NCBI RefSeq assembly: GCF_037975245.1
Contig: NC_092575.1
Span: forward strand, 2,609,001 to 2,673,000
Length of the DNA: 64,000 nucleotides
Direction of reading: 5' to 3'
Source: Apostichopus japonicus
Taxonomy: Eukaryota > Echinodermata > Holothuroidea > Aspidochirotida > Stichopodidae
Shown here one piece after another: positions 1 to 10,500 of the stretch. Positions within the stretch are counted from its first letter, which is position 1. The number at the start of each line of letters is the position of its first letter. The translations under genes and the position numbers were made by a program. The notes under the pieces were generated by a model, which was not told the origin of the DNA, ran no database searches, and saw nothing but the letters and a program-made list of their open reading frames with translations.

Positions 1-362
1 TTTAAAACTTTTTTTTTCAAACCTACTTGTAATGAAACTTGTTTTGTCAATTAACGAGCTATGTCTTTTATGCAATCGTGTCGAATCGCATCAATAAATT
101 AATCTAATTCATTTGGAAGAGCCCGGCCCTTTCAGTGGATGAAACCGGTTCTGCTATCACCTGAACTGATACGTATCAAGTCATGTGCACTTATCACGTG
201 AGAATGTAGCTACGTATAAAGTCAAGTTAATACACATAAATATGTGCCAAGTCATGGATACTTATTACGTGAATACATATGGTCTGCCCTAATTTCCATT
301 GATTTACCAAACTTAATACCCTCTGATTTGCGTTGGTGATCGTTTCGATTAGCTCGTCAAAG
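1..362. repeat. 3' flank of fucosyltransferase copy 1 (part of duplicated segment)
   Basis: This AT-rich non-coding stretch lies downstream of the first fucosyltransferase gene and matches 7389-7750 with scattered substitutions and small indels, so it belongs to the duplicated segment. Copy 2 has an AATAAA signal (minus strand, 7674-7679) after its stop codon. The equivalent bases in copy 1, near 288-294, read CTAATT, so that signal is lost there. No other gene was seen. Confidence 0.8.
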
Positions 363-1856
363 TTACTTATCCAGGAATGAATATTCAGATTGGCCAAAAT
401 CTTTCAACCACTTGTGTTTTCCACATGCCTTACAGCTGCCTAGCCAATCAGGTCCATAAGGATCGACTTTTGTAATTAACGGTTCTTTCCTCCAAGCATT
501 GTTTTCCAAATATTGTAATAGAACACATGCTTTCTCATCACGACAGAATGGAAAAACTCTTTTATTGTGATACACCTCGACTTTTCCTACCTTTCTCCAT
601 TCATGATATTTCCTATATAGAGTTGCGTTTCCAGCCACTTTCTTAACATATTTGGCAAGATCCTCGATTTTCTCAAAATCGTCTGCGTATATGAAAGAGT
701 TTGGGGGAGCTAATCGCGTGTATTCCGACTTTTTCGCGCCAATAACGATAGGCACAGTTTCGAAATCTGCGAGTGCTCTCCAAAATTTCTCCGTAATGTA
801 TTCTGAACAACATGTATTCTCAAAAGCAAGATAAAATCGATGTTTTCTTAAAATGTCTAATCCTTCCGAGTTACGTGGAAGTTGGTGATTGCCACATTCT
901 CCATACATTGCAATATCGATGAATTTTGACAGAAAATAAACAAGTGCCGTTCTGTTCCAGTATGAATGGTGACAATGGCTACTTACCCAACTAACCGTCG
1001 CCACCTTCGGGGACTTTCCCATTGTAACGTTAGTTGGAAAGTCTATACTAACGTTGAAAGGAATGTAAGCACCAAATGGCGCGTACACTTCAGCTTTACT
1101 ATGGTAACCAAAAGTCATGTTGAATTGTAAGTCTTCCAATTCTCGTTTACGGCTAGTGGTAGGCGGAGACGTATAGGCACTTTCAGGAGTAGAATAGAGC
1201 CAAATTTGACGTGGATTTCTTTCACGCAGTAGTGTCTGCCAGTGTTTTATAGAGGTAGGTGTAGTAAAGATTAAAACGTCCGCGACTTTGCTGGAGTTAT
1301 CACTTGTGAAACCATCCTTAAATGAGATGGTTCTGTTCGTTCCGCGACATTTAATTGTTCGAAATAACCACTTGCTGCGATAGTTTTTGGTCACTGCAAC
1401 CAGTGATACAACTATGTCCTTATTGATATCATAAACGAGCTTTTCCGTGACATTTTTATTACCATCACTTTCATCTTTTAACGATATTGTTTTTGTAATA
1501 CTTTTACCATTCTCACCTTTCGGAGTCTTTGCAGTAGTCGTGTTATGGACGCGTTCAATAACGGTCAACTTATCCATCAAAGAAGTCACATTTTCAACAT
1601 ACGAATTTCTGATAGCTAAATCAAAAGTGAATTTATGTAAAATATCCATATTGATCATATCAAGTCCGCTCGACCTCTCTGGATCCGATATATCCATTTC
1701 AGACCAAACCAGAGATGGTTTATACCGAGGCAGTTTTCCCATCTCCAACGTGGACCTTGCAAGTTTCGTGTAGGTTCCCATTCCAATGATCACGGAAAAG
1801 CATAATAATGCAACAAAGATCGACCAACGCTGTGGCACTTGTACAGTATAAAACAT
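363..1856 (-). CDS. alpha-1,3-fucosyltransferase (GT10 family), copy 1
   Basis: Intronless 497-residue type II membrane protein. It is expected to transfer fucose from GDP-fucose to N-acetylglucosamine-containing glycans in the Golgi lumen; the exact acceptor cannot be read from sequence. A short cytosolic tail is followed by one hydrophobic anchor (about residues 12-29), then a glycosylated stem with NVT, NTT and NRT sequons. The catalytic part carries GT10 landmarks: IWLYSTPESA (the family's W-x-ESP region), FNMTFGYHSKAEVYAPFGAY (the FNxTxxYRxxSDxxxPYG region), and FYLAFENTCC followed by SEYITEKFW and VPIVIG near residues 340-375, the GDP-fucose binding motif. Length is slightly above vertebrate FUTs because of a long stem. 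The start is the only Met before the anchor. A TATA motif lies about 155 bp upstream. Copy 2 at 7751-9244 is about 90% identical by eye. Confidence 0.93.
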   Translation of the reverse strand: MFYTVQVPQRWSIFVALLCFSVIIGMGTYTKLARSTLEMGKLPRYKPSLVWSEMDISDPERSSGLDMINMDILHKFTFDLAIRNSYVENVTSLMDKLTVIERVHNTTTAKTPKGENGKSITKTISLKDESDGNKNVTEKLVYDINKDIVVSLVAVTKNYRSKWLFRTIKCRGTNRTISFKDGFTSDNSSKVADVLIFTTPTSIKHWQTLLRERNPRQIWLYSTPESAYTSPPTTSRKRELEDLQFNMTFGYHSKAEVYAPFGAYIPFNVSIDFPTNVTMGKSPKVATVSWVSSHCHHSYWNRTALVYFLSKFIDIAMYGECGNHQLPRNSEGLDILRKHRFYLAFENTCCSEYITEKFWRALADFETVPIVIGAKKSEYTRLAPPNSFIYADDFEKIEDLAKYVKKVAGNATLYRKYHEWRKVGKVEVYHNKRVFPFCRDEKACVLLQYLENNAWRKEPLITKVDPYGPDWLGSCKACGKHKWLKDFGQSEYSFLDK

Positions 1857-2011
1857 ATTTATGTATTGCTTGTTCTTGATTACTGGTCTTTAATTGTATT
1901 TTCGTGAAGAAAACTTTTACAAACTTTTCCCCTAAAGGTTTAACAGTGATCCCAATTGAACGCGTTGCGACTTCAGTGTCCAGTCGATATACCTTTAGCC
2001 TCAAAAGACCG

Positions 2012-2022
2012 TATATATATAC
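2012..2022 (-). promoter_or_regulatory. TATA-like element upstream of fucosyltransferase copy 1
   Basis: An alternating TA run sits about 156 bp upstream of the start codon at the same relative place as the TATA run of copy 2 (9397-9404). The sequence around both (AGACCG on one side, CTACTGTTG-like on the other) is conserved, consistent with a duplicated core promoter. The AT content of the region makes this only moderately specific. Confidence 0.5.
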
Positions 2023-2394
2023 TGTTGGATAAAACCAAGAGAAATCTTAACCTTGCTATGATCTGTATACCACAATTCGTTAGTAAACGCCGGTGTATAG
2101 CCGTATAGTGATGCTTTCAACATTACCTAAAATCATTGAAGGGTACACAGAGCTGGGTGAGCCATGATCGGTACAATAGTATAATATTTAGTCATATGAC
2201 GTAAATTGACGATTGTTGAAATTGCAACGGTTAAATGAGTTCAACTAACACAATAATCATAGGGGAGTGAGGAACGCTTTAATAGTTTAGTTAGATTATT
2301 ATTTTTTTTAAACTACTTTATATACACGATGTTGTTTAAAAGTAATGTATTCTCCCTGTTGCAAATAAGACATGTGTTGTATTGCCTGATCTGT

Positions 2395-2790
2395 GATTTG
2401 TGTGTTCTAAAGTCTCTCTCTATATTCCTCGTATTAAAGCTTGGAATACTTTTCATGGAAAGGATACATTTGTACTGGAGCATGTTCAGAGGAGGGCTGC
2501 TAGGGTTATTTCCAACATCTCCCTTATGGAAGTCGTTAAAGAGTTCTTGGGCTAACTACACTTGAATTGATGATAGCGACATGATACAGTTTTATAAGTT
2601 CCCTAGTGATTCTGTAGGTGCTTGGGATATTTTGAAGGTTTCAACTAGTTCTCGAACTCGTAGTCATGGACTCAAATTAACTAAAGATTTTTTTCGTCTG
2701 GATATTAGAAAATTTAGCTTCTCTCAAAGGGTTGTGAATGAAACTTTCCAGACTGGGTGGTCAGTTCTGATTCTGTGCTGTCTTTGAAAA
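2395..2790 (+). pseudogene. LINE reverse-transcriptase C-terminal fragment (degenerate)
   Basis: The conceptual translation contains LEHVQRRAARVIS, then after a frameshift near 2545 it continues through LDIRKFSFSQRVVNE. Both stretches are typical of the C-terminal end of non-LTR retrotransposon polymerases, where the usual text is close to FSQRVVNxWNSLP. Endonuclease and catalytic FADD box are absent, so this is a 5'-truncated dead insertion. It ends in A-rich DNA and a long TA microsatellite. Confidence 0.75.
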
Positions 2791-2922
2791 AAAAAATTGA
2801 TATTTTCCTTTACTAAGAGTGGTCGTATTTAATGGGGTTAAGGGTGCACTGTTTAATTTATTTATTTATTATTATTATTACTTTTTTATATAGTATAAAT
2901 TATATGTATATATATATGAATG

Positions 2923-2923
<1 letters not shown>

Positions 2924-2988
<65 letters not shown>
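2924..2988. repeat. (TA)n microsatellite
   Basis: An almost pure TA dinucleotide run of about 60 bp lies between the LINE remnant and the first recognisable SLC5 exon fragment. It may mark where the upstream part of that gene was lost. Confidence 0.95.
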
Positions 2989-2989
<1 letters not shown>

Positions 2990-3026
2990 GATGACGATGA
3001 TTTTACGCATGCGCAATACCCTTTAA

Positions 3027-3173
3027 ACAATTCGTGATCCGAAGGCTACCTGTGGCTACCCAAGGGAACACGCATTCAAAATGTACCGTGATCTCAGTAA
3101 TGCTGATATACCTTGGCCGGGATCAATCTTCGGTGTTACGGTGTCTGCCATCTGGTACTGGTGCACGGATCAG
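3027..3173 (+). pseudogene. SGLT-like (SLC5) transporter exon, 5'-truncated
   Basis: The frame reads TCGYPREHAFKMYRDL, then DIPWPG and WYWCTDQ, ending at a GTGTGG donor in phase 0. In sodium/glucose cotransporters the sequence before transmembrane segment 7 is close to CGxPREDAFHxFRDPxTGDLPWPG...WYWCTDQ, and that exon also ends after CTDQ. An in-frame TAA at 3024-3026 and the TA microsatellite prevent extension, and no good acceptor with a pyrimidine tract is visible. No exons for transmembrane segments 1-6 were found upstream, where LINE and fucosyltransferase DNA lie instead. I read this as part of a broken gene rather than a working transporter. Confidence 0.7.
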
Positions 3174-3720
3174 GTGTGGTATCAATTAAGTTTTTTTCCA
3201 ATTAAAATGGATTAACAATCTGTCCATTTAACTTATGTTGCTGTTCTTCAGTCTGCCTCTGAAGAACCTGCTTGGATCGAAGTCAGATAGGCTGATTTTC
3301 AAGCATAATGTATGAGACAACAAAACGAAGGAAATAATCGCTTTAAAACGGAATGTTAACTGTATGAATGTAAAATGTTTCATATTATTTGTTCGAAGTT
3401 AAGCTGTATGATACATTAGTACTCTTAACCAGTTTTTCTGTCTGAATTTTTGCAAATTATACCACAATTATCGTACTTTTCTTTTAAAGGGAAATTCTTG
3501 TTATAAAATTCGAACTTCGAATTGTGCAATTTATAAACCTTTTAGTTTTCTTTGCCAAAGGACAGGAACACACACAAAAGAAGCAACTTATACGGAAAAT
3601 AGAAAAATAATATAGCACTCCTATTTGTTCCAACTACTATAGACCTTCTTCTCTAAATTTGTCATCCATACAATCGTTACCATAGAAAGCATCACTTTCA
3701 TAATTCTATGATGTGTGTAG

Positions 3721-3970
3721 TGTGTTCTTATCGTCCAAAGAATAATAGCCTCCAAAGATATATTTCATGACCAAGGAGCTTGCATTTTGGCTGGATTCCT
3801 CAAGTCGCTGCCGATATTCATGTTGGTGATACCAGGAATGGTGAGCAGGGTACTGTTCCCAGATGAGGTAGCATGCGTCACCGCCGAAGTTTGTACACAG
3901 GTCTGTGGTAATCCGTCTGGGTGCAGCCAATTTGCATATACAACACTAGTGGTCGAAGTTGTACCGGCAG
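3721..3970 (+). pseudogene. SGLT-like (SLC5) transporter exon
   Basis: This exon reads IVQRIIASKDIFHDQGACILA, continues with LPIFMLVIPGMVSRVLFPDE, then a cysteine-rich loop (VCTQVCGNPSGCSQFAYTTL) and VVEVVPAG, and stops at a GTAAGT donor in phase 1. This is the strongly conserved SGLT region with the VQR-x-LAAK, PGM-SR-L and cysteine-loop motifs. The acceptor AG at 3719-3720 leaves two extra residues compared with the family's CTDQ-VxVQR join, a possible sign of decay. The following exons (SSLTSIFNSAS region) were not found before 6790. Confidence 0.78.
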
Positions 3971-5600
3971 GTAAGTTGAACTTATACAATGATACAACAT
4001 ATACGATATGAAATGGGTTGGAAAGGGCAGTGACCAAGGGTGCGAGGCAAATGTCTTAACTTCAATCCTAATTGGAAAATGACGTCGACCTCATCCCCCC
4101 CCCCCCCCCCCTCTTCGTTCCTTATTCCGCGTTCTGATTAAAAAGTTTAATGATATATTCCATTGCTATACCATGACAAGGACAAAGTCAATGTATGCCT
4201 CAGAAAGCTCTGTTTGATGCCCCTCTTCAAGTATTCAACTAGTACCCTGCCGTCCTTACCCAAATTAAACCTTCTTGGTGTTTGGGATCTAAACTGGCCT
4301 CTCTAAATGCGACATTGACTGATAATTGTGACTTTATATTATTCGAATCATAATATTTCCATGGATTCACGATGGAATGGAACAAACAAAAAACCGTTTT
4401 GCTTACATGTGTATGTTTTCATGTTTTATTTTATTGACAGGACTATAGGGGTTAAGTGATAGCCGGTGTTCATGTATTATGAATTCTTGTATTTGGTATA
4501 CACTGTTCAAGTTGCAGTGCAGTCAAGTTCAGCGCCGTGCATTACATTACAGTACACGACATTACAGTGCAGTACAACACAGTACTGAACAATGAAGTGT
4601 TACACAGTGCAGTACAGTACAGCAGTACATTACGGTACCAGAAATAAAAACGATGGTAGTTTTGAATCATTGTACTAGGTTGCCATATAATTCCACTGAA
4701 ATATTCATGAAGTCATGCTTTCCTTCTTACCTTGATCAAGTTTGACGGCTGATTTGACTTCCACGTTTGTAGAAGAACATCCTCGCTGTGTTAGGTGGAG
4801 GTCAAAGTTCGGCCTAGGTATATAGCTAAATAAGTAATTCACAGTTTGTGAAGTGGGAGGATTCAAACTTTCGGCTGTCTTAGGACTCTGAACAGTTTTT
4901 CATTACTCTTGCTCTTACTCTTGAGTCAGTTAAATCATGCCGATAAAGTTTAGACATCCTTGGGTTTCAAGCAGCTACTTTTCAAGTAATTTCATGTTCT
5001 CTCCTTGTGTTTATGCTCTACTAAACTAAACTACTCATTGTGCTTCATATTATGGATGATTTGTTGTTATAATATTGCTTGTATCAGCTTGTTACCTCTT
5101 GACCTTAAGAAGTGGTTAATCGCCATCTCTGTATTTCCCATTTATCTTCCTTGTCCCCCCCCCCCCCCATCCCCACTTCTATATGTTACAATGTAAGCGC
5201 TGACTCTATTTAAATTCATACTGCTCTCCACCTGCAGATAAACTACAGTCAGGGTTAGCTTGCGCAAACTATTCATGTGCTACATATGTAATGTATTTAA
5301 AGGCAAGTAACCACTAGGGGGAAGGGGGTTCCTTTTGGTTCTACATGCAGCCAGTTGGGATATTCTCCCATGCTAATACCATTCAAAGTATATATATACT
5401 GTGCCCTCGTCCTTCGACATACGGCGAATATGTATGCTTTTATACTATAAATATAATTTTAAATATACAAAGAGAAAGGAAGTGGTCAAAAAAATCTTAA
5501 TATGCTTAACGAGTAGATGCACCCCCCCCCCCCCCCAAAAAAACACAAATGGACTAATATACAAGATCAAATGATTTGAAACATTTAAACATTACAATAC
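3971..5600. other. Non-coding DNA between SLC5 exon remnants
   Basis: I see no coding exon here, though SLC5 genes would have several in this position. The stretch holds poly-C runs (4097-4112, 5155-5168, 5521-5536), a cluster of CAGTACAG-type motifs at 4510-4640 like those filling the Deltex introns, and AT-rich spacer. Confidence 0.6.
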
Positions 5601-6351
5601 TCCAGGTAACACAGTATTATGTACAAGTGACTATTCAATAGCTATTTGAATAATAAGTACTAAAATTCTCTTTAAACGAATCCGGTGAAGCGTTCATTTT
5701 CATTTTATTAGGCAGAGAATTCCAATAAGTATTAGCTCGATAACGTAAACTCTGCATAATAACGTTAGTTATAGAGTACGTGCTTTGTGCATGTTACCAG
5801 CCTGCCTTGTATTATGATTATGTATATATTTATTGTACGTAAAATAACAAGTGATTACAGCAGAGTTATGATTATTATTATTGGAACGGTAAGCAAACTT
5901 AGCAATGTGAACAGTATTAAGGTCAGGAAATTCAAGGAGATTGACAGAAGCAAATAGCTTGCTGGTGTGATCATTGAAGGAAGCAAAAGAAATATGACAA
6001 ATTGCTCTCTTTTGAAGCATCAGAAATGTGTTGATATTAAAATAAATTGTACTGGACCCAACTGTCACACAATAAGTGTGATGGGATGAATAAGAGTAAT
6101 ACAGAAAGAACGAAGAATTTGTCTCGGTAATGAATGCTTTCAAATTTTTCAAATTTTTTCACATCAAAGCCAGAATCAGTAGTAACCCCAAAAAACCTTG
6201 TATAATCTACTCTTTTAAGATATTTTCCATCCATTGATATGTCAAATGTCCTCCTTTTTTTTCTTATGGTGCTCTTCTTATTTTGAAAAACAGTGTAATT
6301 AGTCTTACTCACATGAAAGGAAAGTTTATTGGCATGCAGAGAACCAAGCAT
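5600..6351 (-). pseudogene. LINE reverse-transcriptase C-terminal fragment (frameshifted)
   Basis: On the minus strand the frames read LHANKLSFHVSKTNYTVFQN, then DYTRFFGVTTDSG, then LLMLQKRAICHISFASFNDH and LLEFPDLNTVHIAKFAYRSN, ending with RYRANTYWNSLPNKMK. These are consecutive C-terminal motifs of jockey/CR1-like reverse transcriptases, spread over shifted frames and interrupted by stops. The endonuclease and catalytic core are missing. It lies between the SLC5 exon remnants, so it may have helped break that gene. Confidence 0.85.
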
Positions 6352-6790
6352 AGAATCCGAAAATCAAACTTTGTCTTTAACCCACGTCATTGAACTGAAA
6401 AGCAAACCTATTGCCTACAAAAGTAAGGCATACATTATGAATAGTCATGATTATATTACTTGATGTGTATTTATTTATACATATTTTCATGTTATATACA
6501 TAATAATCCGAATTCTCGTGAAATCCATTCTTGTTTACAACTTTGTTAGTTGTATCAAATGGAATACGTTTGTTCCTTGCTACGACGGTATCCACCCCTT
6601 CCGCCCCTCCCCAAGCTAGTAAAGAAATCGCTATTAAGGGATTATTGCACCTACGCAGAAAGCAGGGTAAATTTTGTTCTAATTTCGATCAAGTTATTTA
6701 ATATTTCTCCCACTGACTTATACGTTGTTCATTTATTGTAAAAGTGTTATTTTTAATTCGTATTTCAATTCTTTTTATCACTTTTCGCAG

Positions 6791-7011
6791 ATCCAGGCCG
6801 GCCTTTGGGGAACTTTTGTGTTGATAGCTTCTGTGGAACGTCAACCAAAAGTCACAAAAGCCATGTTGAAAAAGAATCTCATTTAAAAAGATATCAAAAC
6901 GATTTTAATGTGAAACTTGTCGGAGCAAGTCTGGTGCAGAAAATTTGTCTGAATGATTCCCTGGTTACGATGTTAGGATTTTGTTTACTTCTAATAAGTT
7001 ATTTCGCGTAG
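6791..7011 (+). pseudogene. Possible terminal exon of the SLC5-like remnant
   Basis: A pyrimidine-rich acceptor (ending TTTTCGCAG at 6790) opens a frame of about 73 codons. It ends with the hydrophobic segment SLVTMLGFCLLLISYFA and a stop. SGLT proteins end in a hydrophobic helix with a very similar C-terminus (usually ...FLWGYFA). The exon starts in phase 1, compatible with the phase-1 donor of the exon ending at 3970, although intervening exons are missing. The cytosolic part (GTSTKSHKSHVEKE) is not recognisable by itself, so the assignment is tentative. Confidence 0.4.
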
Positions 7012-7673
7012 CAGAAAGAACACAAAACAACAACAACTACAAACAACTTTTGGAAGCAGATATAGGAAGGACGCTTTCTTACTATCAGTAGTTTTCAAAT
7101 TTGTTTCGGAAAGCAGCGTTTTTTACTTTCAAATTAGTCAAAGGTGTACCAGTCCGCCAAATTAATGTACTTTTTAAAAATTAGTCGCCGAAGACAGAGA
7201 TATTACTGTGTATGGCTATGACGGTGTTATACGTCTACCGTGGATTCAAGAGTTTATTCTCAAAGGGAGTAAAGATAAAGACACATGATTCATGGTTAAA
7301 TAATAATGAGCGAGTGGTTAATAAATTTGATTGAATATTCACTTATTTTTCACTTAGAATTCATTAATCAAATGAAACAAAGATTGGTTGGGAAATTTTA
7401 AAATTTCAAACCTATTTGTAATGAAACTTGTTTAATCAATTAATGAGCTATGTCTTTTATGCAATCGTATCGAATCGCATCAATAAATTAATGTTATTCA
7501 TCTGGAAGAGCCCCTTTCAGTGAATTAGACCGGTTCTTTTGCCACCTGAACTGATACGTATCAAGTAATGTGTACTTATTACCTGAGAATGTATCTACGT
7601 ATCAAGTTTAGTTAATACACATAAATATGTGCCAGGTCATGGATACTTATTACGTGAATACATGTGGTCTGCC

Positions 7674-7679
7674 TTTATT
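7674..7679 (-). terminator. Candidate poly(A) signal, fucosyltransferase copy 2
   Basis: AATAAA on the minus strand lies about 70 bp past the stop codon of copy 2. The aligned position in copy 1 is altered. The assignment rests on position only. Confidence 0.4.
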
Positions 7680-7750
7680 TCCATTGATTTACCAAAATGA
7701 ATCCCCTCTGATTTGTGTTGGTGATCGTTTCGATTAGCTCGTCAAAGTTA

Positions 7751-9244
7751 CTAATCCAGAAATGAATATTCAGATTGGCCAAAATCTTTCAACCACTTGT
7801 GTTTTCCACATGCCTTACAGCTGCCTAGCCAATCAGGTCCATAAGGATCGACTTTTGTAATTAACGGTTCTTTCCTCCAAGCATTGTTTTCCAAATATAG
7901 TAAAAGATCACATGCTTTCTCATCACGACAAAATGGAAAAACTCTTTTATTGGTGTACACCTCAACTTTTCCATCTTTTCTCCATTCATGATATTTTCTA
8001 TAAAGAGTTGCGTTTCCAGCCACTTTCTTAACATATTTGGCAAGATCCTCGATTTTCTCAAAATCGTCTGCGTATATGAAAGAGTTTGGGGGAGCTAATC
8101 GCATGTATTCCGACTTTTTAGCGCCAATTACGATAGGCACAGATTCGTACTGTGCGAGTGCTTTCCAAAATTTCTCCGTAATGTATTCTGAACAACATGT
8201 ATTCTCAAAAGCAAGATAAAATCGATGTGTCCTTAAAATTTTTGATCCTCCGGAGTTACGTGGAATTTTGTGATTGCCACATCCTCCGTACATTTCAATA
8301 TCGATGAATTTTGACAGAAAATAAACAAGTGCCGTTCTGTTCCAGTATGAATGGTGACAATGGCTACTTGCCCAACTAACCGTCGCCACCTCCGGGGACT
8401 TTCCCGTTGTAACGTTAGTTGGAAAGTCTATACTAACGTTGAAAGGAATGTAAGCACCAAATGGTGCGTACACTTCAGATTTACTATGGTAACCAAAAGT
8501 CATGTTGAATTGTAAGTCTTCCAATTCTCTTTTACGGCTAGCAGTAGGCGGAGACGTAAAGGCACTTTCAGGAGTAGAATAGAGCCAAATTTGACGTGGA
8601 TTTCTTTCACGCAGTAGCGTCTGCCAGTGTTTTATAGAGGTAGGTGTAGTAAAGATAAGAACGTCCGCGACTTTACTGAAGTTATCATTCGTGAAACCAT
8701 CTTTAAATGAGATGGTTCTGTTCGTTCCGGGACATTTAACTGTTCGAAATAACCACTTGCTGCGATACTTTGTGGTCACTGCAACCAGTGATACAACTAT
8801 GTCCTTATTGATATCATAAACAGGCTTTCCCTTCTTTACATTTTTATTACCATCACTTCCATCATTTAACGATATTATGTTTGTAATATTTTTACCAATC
8901 TCACCTTTCGAAGTCTTTGCACTAGTCGTGTTATGGACACGTTCAATAACGGTCAACTTATCGATCAAAGAAGTCACATTTTCAACATCCGAATTTCTGA
9001 TCGCTAAATCAACAGTGAATTTATTTAAAATATCCATATTGAGCATATCAAGTCTGCTCGACCTCTTTGGATCCGATATTTCCATTTCCGACCAAACCGG
9101 AGATGATTTATACCGAGGCAGTTTTCCCATTTCCAACGTTGACCTTGCACTTTTCGTGTAGATTCCCATTCCAATGATCATGGAAAAGCATAATAATGCA
9201 ACAAAGATCGACCTACGCTGTGGCACTTGTACTGTATAAAACAT
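7751..9244 (-). CDS. alpha-1,3-fucosyltransferase (GT10 family), copy 2
   Basis: Intronless 497-residue paralogue of the gene at 363-1856 with the same plan: N-terminal anchor (about residues 12-29), long stem, then the GT10 catalytic region with IWLYSTPESA, FNMTFGYHSK, the FENTCC segment, SEYITEKFW and VPIVIG. It is expected to be a Golgi GDP-fucose-dependent enzyme. Differences from copy 1 concentrate in the stem (a one-codon insertion at KKGKPVYD) and in a loop before the donor motif (MYGGCGNHKIPRNSGGSKIL against MYGECGNHQLPRNSEGLDIL), where acceptor preference could differ. The frame is fully open, ends one codon earlier than copy 1, and keeps a TATA run upstream and a poly(A) signal downstream, so this copy looks intact. 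Confidence 0.93.
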   Translation of the reverse strand: MFYTVQVPQRRSIFVALLCFSMIIGMGIYTKSARSTLEMGKLPRYKSSPVWSEMEISDPKRSSRLDMLNMDILNKFTVDLAIRNSDVENVTSLIDKLTVIERVHNTTSAKTSKGEIGKNITNIISLNDGSDGNKNVKKGKPVYDINKDIVVSLVAVTTKYRSKWLFRTVKCPGTNRTISFKDGFTNDNFSKVADVLIFTTPTSIKHWQTLLRERNPRQIWLYSTPESAFTSPPTASRKRELEDLQFNMTFGYHSKSEVYAPFGAYIPFNVSIDFPTNVTTGKSPEVATVSWASSHCHHSYWNRTALVYFLSKFIDIEMYGGCGNHKIPRNSGGSKILRTHRFYLAFENTCCSEYITEKFWKALAQYESVPIVIGAKKSEYMRLAPPNSFIYADDFEKIEDLAKYVKKVAGNATLYRKYHEWRKDGKVEVYTNKRVFPFCRDEKACDLLLYLENNAWRKEPLITKVDPYGPDWLGSCKACGKHKWLKDFGQSEYSFLD

Positions 9245-9396
9245 GTTTGTTTCTTGCTTGTTCTTGATCTCTGGTCATTAATTGTATTTACGTTCAGAAA
9301 ACTATAACTAATTTTACCTCTATTTTACGGTGATCCTAGTAGAACGCTTTGCGACTTCAGTGTCCAGTTGATATACTTATAGGCGTCACAAGACCG

Positions 9397-9404
9397 TATA
9401 TATA
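9397..9404 (-). promoter_or_regulatory. TATA-like element upstream of fucosyltransferase copy 2
   Basis: TATATATA lies about 153 bp upstream of the start codon, at the position equivalent to the TATA run of copy 1, inside conserved flanking sequence. Confidence 0.5.
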
Positions 9405-9689
9405 GCCTACTGTTGAGTGAACACGGAGAAAGTTCTTAACCTCGCTATGATCTGTATACCACAATCCGTTAGTAAAACGACGGTGTAAAGGCGTTTTATG
9501 ATGCTTTCAACGTTATATTATATTATATTATTTAAAATCATTGAAGGGTAGCCTACACAGAGATGGGTCAGTCTCGATCAGTACAATAGTATATAAATTT
9601 ATTCATACGACGTACGTTGATTGACGATTGTTGAAAATGGGACGGTTAAATGAGGTCGACTAATCATAATGGGGAGTGAGGAATGCTAT

Positions 9690-10500
9690 TATATTGACTT
9701 AAACTACATTCCGCCATACACGATGTTTTTCTTTTAAATATATGTTTCCCCTTTTTGGCAGATAAGACTGTTTGGGATTTTCCTCCCGTGTCATTTGTGT
9801 GTTCCAAAGGCACTTTTTATATTCAACATATTAAATGTATTAATTAACAAGAAAATATTAACGTCGCACATAATTTATCACATGCCACAGTAGGCAGAGA
9901 GAGGGTCAGACATTCAAGAAGGGGAAAGGACATGTGTAAGACATTTTTCCTTTAATTATATAGTGAACTTAAGCCTTAATGAATGTGACCATGTCTTCGT
10001 TCGGATTCAACTTACAAAGTATAACCGGAATCCAGGGTGTGTGTTGGTGTACATTGCTAACATCCGCCCCTCCTCGTCTACCAGCTGACACAAACAATTA
10101 AAAGAATTTGGTGTAGACTAATTAATTGATGCGTCAGATTGCACCACTACCGTGAAACTTGATGTAAAATGGGACAGGCAGGCGCGGATTCAAGGTGTGA
10201 CGGTGTACCCCCATTATTTTAACCCTGCACTCAAAAGAAATAAAAGTAGTTACTAGCACAATGATGGCGTGTATAGACCTAGTCTAATACCTATGTTATA
10301 ATATAATTATGTCTCAGAATGCGCCACCTTTTTCAATTGTAAAATTTCTGTTTATTGGGGAGTTACCCCCCCCCCCCACCCCTGTTAACCTCATACAAGG
10401 GAGTCCCTTTCAACGAAACTAGGACCATAGATATACTCCCTTCTTTTTAAATCCTGGATGTGGGAGTGATTTAGTGAGGTCGAGAGTAGCGGGGTCAAGT
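9690..10500. other. Intergenic, no gene seen
   Basis: Past the end of the duplicated segment the sequence is AT-rich with a poly-C run at 10369-10378. Neither strand shows a supported exon, RNA gene or recognisable repeat. Confidence 0.6.

Larger units (their letters stand above)
7389..9690. repeat. Second copy of the fucosyltransferase segmental duplication
   Basis: This stretch parallels 1-2280 across the 3' flank, the coding sequence and the promoter/upstream region. Similarity fades near 2280 and 9690. The offset of about 7388 bp and direct orientation indicate a direct duplication carrying its own promoter, not retroposition, even though the gene is intronless. Confidence 0.88.

Noticed and set aside
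1447..2004. Additional frames overlapping fucosyltransferase copy 1
   Set aside because: These lie in other frames over the GT10 gene or its promoter, with no homologous or splice support.
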